From Crateriforma conspicua (lineage in GTDB: Bacteria > Planctomycetota > Planctomycetia > Pirellulales > Pirellulaceae): a DNA stretch of 64,000 nucleotides. The notes below the pieces were generated by a model. That model was not told the origin of the DNA. It did no database searches and saw only the letters and a program-made list of their open reading frames with translations. Within the stretch, counting starts at the first letter, position 1; every line of letters begins with the position of its first letter. The position numbers and the translations under genes are program-made. Below are positions 1 to 9,100 of this stretch, piece by piece. Location: positions 6,242,501-6,306,500 of the forward strand of contig NZ_CP036319.1 of assembly GCF_007752935.1 (NCBI RefSeq), given 5' to 3'.

Positions 1-1
1 C

Positions 2-226
2 GATGACACGCTGGCGATACGTTGCGGATTGATCGTCTTCCACGTCCCGGTCAATGAGATCACTGACCTGCGTCCGACCAGCACGCTACTCAGTGGTCCG
101 GCGCTGTCACTGCGTCGTGTGGAGATCAAAACCCGAAACCGCCGCTACATCGTATCGCCTCGCGATCGCGAGCGATTCATTTCAACACTGCGTGCAGCGG
201 CCAAGTTGCCGGATGCCTCCTTCTAG
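2..226 (+). CDS. C-terminal part of a PH-like (bPH_4/YyaB-type) protein
   Basis: The reading frame is open from the first bases of the window to a stop at 224-226, so this is the 3' end of a gene that starts outside. The 74 visible residues have a pattern I associate with the YyaB-like bacterial PH domain: a short strand with 'LAIRCG', then 'VPVNEITDLRP', 'ALSLRRVEIK', and an ending in 'ISTLRAA'. Proteins of this type are usually small membrane-associated proteins of unknown function. No catalytic residues are expected. The gene overlaps the stop end of the convergent gene at 223-1275 by 4 bases. The family call is moderate because only the tail is present. Confidence 0.6.
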   Translation, partial: DDTLAIRCGLIVFHVPVNEITDLRPTSTLLSGPALSLRRVEIKTRNRRYIVSPRDRERFISTLRAAAKLPDASF

Positions 227-1275
227 TCGGCATCACTTTGATTCGGTGACGATGAATCCTGGGTCTGTTCCGCAATCTTTCGATTCAAGTGTGTCACCAA
301 TCGGGCCAGTGTCGTTCCATCGTACTGTCGCCTGACCGCAAAATCCGACAACGATGCGTTCCACGACAGGTCAATTCCAGGCGGCAGGTTCACCAGTGCG
401 AATCCACGGCGGCTGGGGATGCCCAAGAAGAAATGATCTTGGTCCACATGAATGACACGATCCTCACGCGTCCCACCGGGCACCAGCCGGATTGGTTCTT
501 TCATGTTGCGATAATCGCCCTGCTGATCATCGCCGGACATCAACCAGTTGGCCATCATCGTTTTACCGGTGGATCGGTCGATCCAAACCAGATGCCTGGA
601 AAGCAGTTCCAAGTGCTTGCCGAAACGATGATAGATTGCCGGCACATCAAAGATCATCAAGGTGGACGTGTGAACCACCACTCGGGTCTCAGTCAGGTGG
701 CTTTCGTTCTCGCTTAAGACTTGCCCTTCGATGAACCCCAAGGATGCTCCCAAACGTGATGCGCTATCTCCGTCGATGACCGTCAGCCGGCCGTTGATCG
801 GATAGCTGTACCCGATTCCCACACCGTGCAAATGAAATCGTTGGTCTTCATCTTCCTGGACCACTTTTGCCATCAGCGTCAAACGAAATTGCGACGCGGC
901 ATCTCGGATCGCGGGACTGACCAAATTGACATCGCCGGCAGCAATCCGTGGCTCGGCAACCAGCAGCACACGGTTCCAAGTGCCGGTTAGCGACGCATCG
1001 TCCGATTGCCCGCTCGATACCTCGCCAGGCTCGACATCCGGCGGTGGTTCAGGCACAACCAAACCGGGCGGCAAACGCGAAAGGGGTGCCGCATGAAGCA
1101 TCGGTCCTTGTGAAACGACAAACGTGGTAAAAACACAGGACACTATCAGCACCGTGCTCAAAAAGCCCGATCTGGGTGTCTTTGTCCGTCTGCGATTCGT
1201 CCGAATTCGACTGGACCATATATCTGAAATCAGCGTCTTCGGGTTTGGCCTGAAGCCGTCACTCCATCGGTTCAC
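223..1275 (-). CDS. Exported protein of unknown function
   Basis: This is a 350-residue protein with a basic N-terminus (RIRTNRRRTKTPRSG) followed by a hydrophobic stretch at about residues 38-57, so it is probably exported or anchored. The start is a GTG at 1275 and is uncertain, because the divergent ATPase gene would begin only one or two bases away; a start nearer the hydrophobic segment is possible. The mature part is proline-rich at first (PPGLVVPEPPPDVEPGE) and then looks like a mixed beta domain without cysteine clusters or obvious active-site motifs. I do not recognise a family. Planctomycetes carry many such lineage-specific secreted proteins. It is head-to-head with the ABC ATPase, but nothing ties them functionally. 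Confidence 0.6.
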   Translation of the reverse strand: MNRWSDGFRPNPKTLISDIWSSRIRTNRRRTKTPRSGFLSTVLIVSCVFTTFVVSQGPMLHAAPLSRLPPGLVVPEPPPDVEPGEVSSGQSDDASLTGTWNRVLLVAEPRIAAGDVNLVSPAIRDAASQFRLTLMAKVVQEDEDQRFHLHGVGIGYSYPINGRLTVIDGDSASRLGASLGFIEGQVLSENESHLTETRVVVHTSTLMIFDVPAIYHRFGKHLELLSRHLVWIDRSTGKTMMANWLMSGDDQQGDYRNMKEPIRLVPGGTREDRVIHVDQDHFFLGIPSRRGFALVNLPPGIDLSWNASLSDFAVRRQYDGTTLARLVTHLNRKIAEQTQDSSSPNQSDAD

Positions 1276-1276
1276 C

Positions 1277-1981
1277 GTGGGAACTCCTTTGAATCAAACA
1301 ACCCCCGATCCTACTGATACTAACATCGTGGAAATCCGCGACGTCAGCAAGCATTATGCGGATGGTGATGTCAAAGCATTGGATGACGTCAGCCTGCAGA
1401 TCGCCAAAGGTGAATTTGTTTCGATCGTGGGCCCCAGCGGCTGTGGCAAATCGACCCTGCTGAACATGATCGGAATTTTGGATCGACCCACCTCGGGCCG
1501 AGTCTATTTCGATGGCCATTGTGTCGATCCATCGATGAACCTGGACCAATTGCGGTCCGAAAAGATTGGCTTCGTCTTTCAATCGTTTCATTTGGTGCCC
1601 AACCTGACCGCCATCGAAAACGTCCAGTTGCCGATGCTGCCGGGTAAACTTGCCCCGTCGGCCCGCGTCGCCCGCGCAAAAGCCCTGCTGGATTCGGTCG
1701 GATTGTCGGATCGGTTGAATCACCGCCCCGCGCAATTGTCCAACGGCCAACGTCAACGTGTGGCCATCTGCCGTGCTTTGGCCAACGGCCCAAGTTTGGT
1801 CCTGGCCGATGAACCGACAGGCGCCCTGGATTCACAGGGGGGGCGCGCGATCATGGACATCTTGGAAACGATCTGCCACGATTCAGCCGCCACCCTTGTA
1901 GTGGTCACTCATGACGAAACTTTGGCCGAGCGAGCCGATCGACAAATCCGACTGTGTGACGGGAAAATCTTCAGCAACTAG
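1277..1981 (+). CDS. ABC transporter ATP-binding protein, LolD/MacB type
   Basis: The protein is about 234 residues and contains a complete ATPase: Walker A 'GPSGCGKST', Q-loop 'FVFQSFHLVPNLTAIENV', signature 'LSNGQRQRV' (usual LSGGQ changed to LSNGQ), Walker B 'LVLADEPTGALDS' and switch 'VVTHD'. The 'DEPTGALD' form is typical of LolD/FtsE/MacB-type ATPases that work with FtsX-like permeases. There is no ATG; GTG 1277 and TTG 1289 are the plausible starts, and a longer frame back to 1124 runs through the divergent gene and has no family-like sequence. The gene converges on the NRPS gene. An FtsX-like permease lies at the far side of the PKS-NRPS pair, so the two may form one exporter; this is inference from position. 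Confidence 0.88.
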   Translation: MGTPLNQTTPDPTDTNIVEIRDVSKHYADGDVKALDDVSLQIAKGEFVSIVGPSGCGKSTLLNMIGILDRPTSGRVYFDGHCVDPSMNLDQLRSEKIGFVFQSFHLVPNLTAIENVQLPMLPGKLAPSARVARAKALLDSVGLSDRLNHRPAQLSNGQRQRVAICRALANGPSLVLADEPTGALDSQGGRAIMDILETICHDSAATLVVVTHDETLAERADRQIRLCDGKIFSN

Positions 1982-2011
1982 CCCGACAGTCGATGTCTCT
2001 AGCGGCCCCGG

Positions 2012-5000
2012 TCACTGACATCCCAGATCATTGGCCGCCCAAGTCGCCACGTGAGGCATCGAAAGCATGCTGTGGTGATGCCCCGGGACCCACAAAACGT
2101 CCAGTGAATCCGTCCAAGCCGACCATCCGCGGTCTTCCGGACCAACCGATTTCACCGGAACGTCCCGTGGTCGCACCAGGGTGACGGGCACATCGATTGG
2201 ATCCATCACATAGCCGGAAGCCAACTGCACGTGATGATGAAACAGCCGCTGCAGGTCTTGCAGGGTCTGTCGCACCACACCCTCCGGTGCATCGTCCCGC
2301 AACACACCAAGCTTTTTCGCATGATCCCACAAAAACGGCAGTTGTTCCTCTGGTGCCAATTCACTCAGATCTTGCAGCGTCATGTCCAATCCATATTCAC
2401 GACCAATCTGGGCCGGCGAATTCGAACTCGCTGATGGATCGGACGCCGCGGCGTCCAAGGTGGTGTCGAACAACCAAAGACGCTGAACCCGTCTTCCCCG
2501 CCGCATCAACTGGCGTGTCAATTCCACCGCAAAGATGCCGCCCAACGACCATCCACCGACCGAAACCATGCCGTCGGGACACGTCCGATCGATTGCCGCC
2601 GCGTACTCATCCGCCATCTCAACAACAGTCGCCGGCAAACGCTCATCTCCGTGCAGTCCCCGTGAACGAACTGCATACAGTGGCTGGTCCGGATGCACCG
2701 CTGATGCCAGGTCTCGATAACAGACCACGATTCCACCCGGCGGGTGGACTAGGAACAAGGGGGTTCGGTTGCCGCTAGGTTTCCAAGCGGCAATCAATGG
2801 ATCGGAACCAACGCCGGCTTGATCACGACCGTTCGCTGCCGTGTTTTTTCGAAAAACATCGACGCCAAACCTTGCCTCCAGTTGGCTCGGATAAAGGTCA
2901 AGCAGTCGTTCGCTCATCGTCCGAATGTCGGCAAGATCAAACACCAACGCGGGCGGAACGCGGACGCCAAGTTCATCGCTAAGTCGCGAGGTCAGCGTCG
3001 CAGCCAACAGAGAACTACCGCCAAGATCAAAGAAGTTCTCTGACGTGCTTACGGAATCGGTTTGCAGCACGTCCGCCCATTGTTCGGCCAGGTAAGACTC
3101 CAGCGGTCCTTCCGGTTCAATGCAACTGATTTCGGATCGTTCCGTTGACTCCAACGCGATCTGTTTCAATCGCCGACGATTAATCTTGCCACCCGACGTC
3201 CTAGGAATCGTCGCGATGCAGTGCACTTGGTCGGGACGTTTGTACTTTGCCAAACGTTCCGCGTTTCCGACCAAGTCGGAAGCCGATTCAGTCACCACAA
3301 AGATGTGCAAACGAGCCTCGCTGCCGGTTCCGACAATGCATGCGGCGGCATCCTGGACGGCGTCCATCTGCTGGTACGCTCGCTGCACTTCCGACAAATC
3401 GACCCGATAACCGCGAAGCTTGGCTTGATCATCGATACGCCCCAAAAACATCAATTGCCCCTGCGCGTTGATCCAGCCTCGATCGCCGGTCAAATACGCC
3501 CGTGTGGTATCGGTCGATTGATCCGGCCCTTGCTGATGAACACGGTTCATTGACCAACAGACGAATCGCTGATCGGTCAACGCATCGTCGTCCAAGTAAC
3601 CGTCCGCCAGTCCCGGGCCCACGATGACGATCTGGCCTGGAATGCCGTCGGGAACGCCCTGTCCCGCTTCGTCGACCACCACCACGCGACTGTTGGCGAC
3701 TGGACGCCCGATCGGTATGGGACGCCGAACATCTGCTTGAAAGTCGACACGGTAGGCCGTCGCTTCCACAGCCGTTTCGGTGGGACCGTAGAAATTCCAA
3801 AGTTCGGCATCGGGAATCTTTGCGACTTGCTGTACCAAGTCGTCCGTCAAATCCTCGCCGCCCGACCAAACCTGTCGGATCTGGCAATGGGCCATATCCA
3901 AACGATCCAACACTGCGGCGACCATTCCCGGAGTCCCCGGTAACACGGTCACCCGGTCACGATCGACCGCCTGCACCACAGATGCCAAGTCCAAAGCGGA
4001 CGATTGCCAAACCAAACGTGATCCTTGGTCCAACGTTGCCATCATGACGCCAAACCCGGCATCGAATTGGACCGACATCCACGCAAGCACCGCGTCATCG
4101 GCGGACAGCGGCACCGCCGCGCGTCGCCACGCCAGTGTATTGCCGATCGCCCGATGACTGACCTGCACACCTTTCGGCCCTGACGTGGAACCCGACGTGT
4201 AAATCACATAAGCCAAGTCGTCGCCGGCGATTGCGGGCAAGCGATCGCCAGACGATTCAGTCGTCGAGATCGCTTCTTCCAAGTCCCAGACTTCCAACTG
4301 CTCCACGCGTCCCAAAGCCTGTTCAAAGTATTGACGCCCCGGTGCATCCACGATCGCCAGTCGACACCCAGTCTGGCCAACCAGGTCATCGGCGGAAACC
4401 GATGCCATCGATGCATCCAATGGGCACACCGCAGCCCCGCTACGCAGAACGCCAAGCACCGCCGGCACCACCGCCGCGTTCGACCGACAAACGATCGGAA
4501 CAACAGCACCGCGGCCCACACCCTGGTTGGCCAAACCTTTCGCGATCGACCGGCTGATCGAATCCAGTTTGCCGTAGGACCATGAACCGTTGTCCGATGT
4601 GATGGCAATTCGATCAGGAAACTGTGCACATGTTTGTTCGAAACCTTGAAGGATCGACTGAGGCGTTTGGACGTCAATGTCGCCAAAGATCCCAATGTCG
4701 TCCGATTCCGCCGATGCATCCGCAAGAGCCTGCAACAGTCGCACCCGGGGCTGCGTCACCAATTGATCCAGCAGACTTCGAAAATTGATCTCCATTTGCT
4801 GCATGCTTGCCCGGTCAAACAAATCACGACAAAAACAAAGCATGCCGTCGATCGTTTTGCCGGATGATTCAAACGCGAATTCCAGATCATAATGACACGT
4901 CGGATGGTCCACCGAAAACGCTTCCTGCAACATACCACCGACGTCGTGCCGCACATCGACTTGGCCGTGCTGAGGCATCAAAAACTTGGCGCGACCTGAT

Positions 5001-6175
5001 TCGCTTCGGTCTTGTGAGTTTTCGAAGGTGCAAAGCACTTGCATCAGTGGCGATCGACTGACATCGCGAATTGGTGCCGCGTCACGAACGATCTCCGATA
5101 GCGGATAGGCTTCATGTTCCATTGCCGCAACCATTCGCTGTGCCGTCGCACGCACCAGATCATCGAATGTCGACGCATGATCGACATCCGCACGAATCGG
5201 CAAAACACCGCTGAACAAGCCGACGGTTTTCTCATATTTGCGTTGGCTTCTTCCCGAAAATGGGCTGCCCAGCAAGAAGTGACTTTGGGCGGTGTATCGA
5301 TAAATCAAAACAGCAATCGCCGTCAGCAACACGGCGTTGATCGTAGCGCCACACCCTACCGCCAAGTCACGCAAGCGGCGTGTCAGTGTTTCATCCAGGT
5401 GCATTGGAATGACGTCGGCTTGTCCGGTGAATCGATCCGGACGCCGACGATCCAATGGCCAATCCAACACGTGATCGGCTTCATGACACTGCGTTGCCCA
5501 GTATTCGTGTAGCCGGTTGACCTGATCCGATTGCAAGAGCGTCTCTTGCTCGCGAACAAAGTCGCCGTAGTTGGCCGCTGCCGGTGGCAGATCGGGATCC
5601 CGGCCGTGCAAGATTGCGGGATAGATTGTCCGCAATTCGTTCATCAACAGAACGAGCGACCAGAAATCCGTGACAATGTGATGCGCCGTTGCCAAGACGA
5701 TTTGGTCTTCGGGCGTTCGATCAAACACCGTCAGTCGCAAGAGCGGTCCATTGGCCAAATCGAATGGCTTCGCTACGTCGGTGAGAATTCGTCGACGGAC
5801 CCAAGAGTCGTCCTGTCCTTTGGCCGGGCATAACACAAAACCCGGTGACATCGCCGGCTGCACCGTTTGCCGCAACTGTCCGTTGGATTCCTGAAAAGTG
5901 GTTCGCAGTGCCGGATGACGATCCACCAGCAATTGCATCGCCCGTCGAAGTGCATCCGCATCCAAAGGCGAACGAATCCGGGCGGGCAAGAACACGTTGT
6001 ACGCCGACGATTCGGGGTCACGCTGATAAGCATGCCAGATGCCGCGTTGCTGTGCAGACATTGCGAACGACGAACTCGAAGCACGCCGTTTTTGCAGAAT
6101 CCGCTTCAGAAGTTCGCGTTTTTCATCAGCGGTCAAACCCGCCATGTCCATTCCATCGGGTATCGATCGGGTCAC
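2012..6175 (-). CDS. Non-ribosomal peptide synthetase, C-A-T-TE
   Basis: This single-module NRPS of 1387 residues has a condensation domain at about 35-470 with active-site 'HHIVTDFWS' (H165, H166, D170). The adenylation domain at about 500-1005 shows A3 'YTSGSTSGPKG', A5 'NFYGPTET', A7 'YLTGDRG' and A10 'GKINRRRL' (K997). The thiolation domain carries 'LGGSSL' with carrier Ser1055. A type I thioesterase at about 1130-1387 has nucleophile 'GWSLGG' (Ser1210), a likely Asp1237 and a His in 'GHHHSML'. Aligned by eye to GrsA, the pocket residues read D-A-G-P-W-G-F-V-E-K, which I cannot assign to an amino acid; Asp705 suggests an alpha-amino acid. The GTG start overlaps the PKS stop in GTGA, implying translational coupling. 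Expected role: condense the polyketide acyl chain with one amino acid and release the product. Confidence 0.95.
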   Translation of the reverse strand: MTRSIPDGMDMAGLTADEKRELLKRILQKRRASSSSFAMSAQQRGIWHAYQRDPESSAYNVFLPARIRSPLDADALRRAMQLLVDRHPALRTTFQESNGQLRQTVQPAMSPGFVLCPAKGQDDSWVRRRILTDVAKPFDLANGPLLRLTVFDRTPEDQIVLATAHHIVTDFWSLVLLMNELRTIYPAILHGRDPDLPPAAANYGDFVREQETLLQSDQVNRLHEYWATQCHEADHVLDWPLDRRRPDRFTGQADVIPMHLDETLTRRLRDLAVGCGATINAVLLTAIAVLIYRYTAQSHFLLGSPFSGRSQRKYEKTVGLFSGVLPIRADVDHASTFDDLVRATAQRMVAAMEHEAYPLSEIVRDAAPIRDVSRSPLMQVLCTFENSQDRSESGRAKFLMPQHGQVDVRHDVGGMLQEAFSVDHPTCHYDLEFAFESSGKTIDGMLCFCRDLFDRASMQQMEINFRSLLDQLVTQPRVRLLQALADASAESDDIGIFGDIDVQTPQSILQGFEQTCAQFPDRIAITSDNGSWSYGKLDSISRSIAKGLANQGVGRGAVVPIVCRSNAAVVPAVLGVLRSGAAVCPLDASMASVSADDLVGQTGCRLAIVDAPGRQYFEQALGRVEQLEVWDLEEAISTTESSGDRLPAIAGDDLAYVIYTSGSTSGPKGVQVSHRAIGNTLAWRRAAVPLSADDAVLAWMSVQFDAGFGVMMATLDQGSRLVWQSSALDLASVVQAVDRDRVTVLPGTPGMVAAVLDRLDMAHCQIRQVWSGGEDLTDDLVQQVAKIPDAELWNFYGPTETAVEATAYRVDFQADVRRPIPIGRPVANSRVVVVDEAGQGVPDGIPGQIVIVGPGLADGYLDDDALTDQRFVCWSMNRVHQQGPDQSTDTTRAYLTGDRGWINAQGQLMFLGRIDDQAKLRGYRVDLSEVQRAYQQMDAVQDAAACIVGTGSEARLHIFVVTESASDLVGNAERLAKYKRPDQVHCIATIPRTSGGKINRRRLKQIALESTERSEISCIEPEGPLESYLAEQWADVLQTDSVSTSENFFDLGGSSLLAATLTSRLSDELGVRVPPALVFDLADIRTMSERLLDLYPSQLEARFGVDVFRKNTAANGRDQAGVGSDPLIAAWKPSGNRTPLFLVHPPGGIVVCYRDLASAVHPDQPLYAVRSRGLHGDERLPATVVEMADEYAAAIDRTCPDGMVSVGGWSLGGIFAVELTRQLMRRGRRVQRLWLFDTTLDAAASDPSASSNSPAQIGREYGLDMTLQDLSELAPEEQLPFLWDHAKKLGVLRDDAPEGVVRQTLQDLQRLFHHHVQLASGYVMDPIDVPVTLVRPRDVPVKSVGPEDRGWSAWTDSLDVLWVPGHHHSMLSMPHVATWAANDLGCQ

Positions 6176-9100
6176 AATGTTTCCGTTGATCCGGGATGCG
6201 TTTCATCCACGGAACTTTCGTCCATGATTGCCTGTTGGACACCCTCGGCCCCCACACGCGACAACCACTGGTCCAGTTCCTCTTCGCTCATTTGGTCGAC
6301 ATCGTCGGGGCTTACTTGGTCGACGTCACTGGTCGCCGAATCAGCAACCAAGCTCTGATGGTCGGCCTCATCGGAAGATTCGGTGACGGGTGTTTGCATC
6401 AACTGACGATCAACCGATGCCGTGATTCGACACAGATTCGCGTCGCTCATCAAATCCGAAATCGGCATCACAATCTCAAAGCGGCTCTCAATCCAGTTTC
6501 GCAACTCGACGGCCATCAATGAATCCAAGCCTAACTCCAACAGTGACCGGTCGGCATCCCACTGATCGGAACGCAGGCCCAATAACCCGTTCAATTTCGA
6601 ACGCAGTTGGTCAGTGATTTTCGACTGGCGTTCGACCATATCCACTTGCCGCAACGCCCCCGCGTCAAAGACGTCGGCGGCTCCTGATTCGTGTCGAATC
6701 AAGTGGGCGAATCGAGGCGATACGTTGTCCGTCAGCCCCAAACCTCGCCACAACGACCAGTCCATTTTCAAAACGCTGCACTGGATCGAATCGCTGCGAA
6801 TCAGTTCCTCTAGTGAACGCATCGCTTCGTCAATCGAAAAGCGCAGTACACCTTGGCGTTCCAATCGATCCCCCAACTCCTGACGCTGGGCCAGATAGCC
6901 GGCACCACCGACATGCCCCCAGTTGATCACCAACGCGGGCAACCCTTTGCATCGGCGATGCATCGCCAAGCCATCCAGAGCGGCATTGGCCGCTGAGTAA
7001 TTGGCTTGGCCGGCATGACCAAAAATGCTGGACAAGGATGAAAACAGCACGAAATGGTCAATCGCTTGCGGAACCAATTCACGGTCCAGCGATGCCTTGT
7101 GCAGATTCCATCCACCCAGGATTTTCGGGTTCAAAACTTCGTTCAGAGTCGAAGCGTCCAAATCGATCAGCAATCGATCCTTCAAGACCATGGCCGTATG
7201 AAAGATCCCAGCCAGCGGAGGCAGTTCATCGCGAATCCGTTCCATCGTACGGCGGACTTGAACCGGATCGGTGATGTCCGTTGGAATGTGCGTTACTGTC
7301 GCACCGGCGGCACGAATCGCGTCAATCTGGTCGACCTGTTCATCGCTCAGTTTGCCCGATCGTCCCCCCAACACCAGATGACCGGCACCGTGCCCCGCCA
7401 TCCATCGTGCCAGTTCCATTCCGAAACCACCCAGACCACCGGCAATCCAGTAGGTCCGATCGGAATTGAACAATGAAAGGTCGTTTGCGGATGTGGCGGA
7501 CGACTCCGATGCAACCCCCTGATCCGGAAACACATCACCCGGTGCGTCTTCATAGCTGATCGCGACCTTGCCAATGTGCTTTGCTTTTTGCATCCATCGA
7601 AACGCTTCTCGTGTTTCGTTCGCCTTGAATGACTTCGTCGGCAACGGTTGCAATGTCCCGTCGTCAAACTGGGGCATCAGATCACGCAACATTTGGCCCA
7701 TCATCTCGGGTTGTTCGGTGAACAACTGGTCCAAATCAATGGCAAAGAAGGCCAAGTTGTTTCGGAACGGCGTCAGGTTCAGCACCTGGTCCCCATAGAT
7801 GTCTCGTTTGCCGATCTCCAAGAATCGGCCACCCGTTTTTAGCAATCCCAGACCTTGCCGGATGGCTTCACCGGGAAGCGAGTTCAACACGGCATCAACG
7901 CCGAAGCCATCGGTCGCGCGGCGGACGTCGTCGGCAAATTGCAACGAACGCGAATCGGATACCGAAGCAACGCCCAGACGCCGAACATGATCTCGCTTCT
8001 GTGGATTCCCCGCGGTGGCATGAACATGGATCCCCAATTGCTTTGCCAACTGGATCGCTGCCAACCCCACACCGCCACTGGCGGAATGTACCAACAGCGA
8101 TTCCCCGCGATGCAAACGTGCACAGTGTTCGATGGCGTACTTGGCTGTCAGAAATGCAATCGGCAAACAGGCCGCCTGTTCCGGAGTCGTTGCTTGTGGC
8201 TTTCGGGCAACCAATCGCTGGTCCACCACCGCGTGCGTCGCGAAACTGCCTTTGGCGATCGCGACCACCGTGTCGCCCACTTGAAATTCCCCAACCAAAC
8301 TTCCGACTCGCGTGACGCGCCCGCAACATTCGGCACCCAGCACCACCGGTCCGTCGGGCAATCCGGGGTAAAGATCCAACGCCTTCATGACGTCGCTGAA
8401 ATTCAGTCCCGTCGCCAACACTTCAATCTCGACATCGCCATCGCCCAATTCGGCTGGATACTGGGCCACGTAATGCAGATCACCAATACCAACCGTCTTG
8501 CCCAACGCCAAACGTGAACGGCGGGAGCCCTTGGCGGAATTTGGAAGTGGCAATGAGGTGTGGGGAACATACCGCCGCACGAACCGCCTGGTTCCGCGGT
8601 ACATCACTTCGTCTTCTTCGTCGTCCGTGGTCAATTCCTTGACCAACTGTTCGGTCGCCAACGTTTCATCTTCGATGGAAAGATCAACCAAACGCGTCGA
8701 CATCGATCCAAATTCACTGATCAGCACGCGTCCCAATCCAATCGTCGGCGTCTGACAAAACTGCACGTCTTCCGGTTCGTCGTCGGTGGACTGTGCCCCG
8801 GTGGTCACGATGGTCAACCGCGGCTTGATCGTTTCGGAAACCGCACGTTTGGCGGTGTCCGCATGTTCCGGGCGACGATCCCATGCTTGGGCAAACAGCA
8901 CCAGTGATTCGGTACTGACCGAAGTGGTTTGCCGCACCGCATGGACTTCTTGAATCTCATGATTCTTTGGCAGACCGGTCGCCCACAAATGCAACACGTC
9001 GCTGATGCTTTCGATGCCGACTTCATCCAACAGCCGATCCCAGTGCTCGGGCACACAAGGATCAATCGTCCAGCAACTTTGATTGCGTGAGAACGTCTGG

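Noticed and set aside
1124-1276. Upstream extension of the ABC ATPase gene
   Set aside because: It runs antisense through the signal region of the divergent gene and encodes no ATPase-like sequence.
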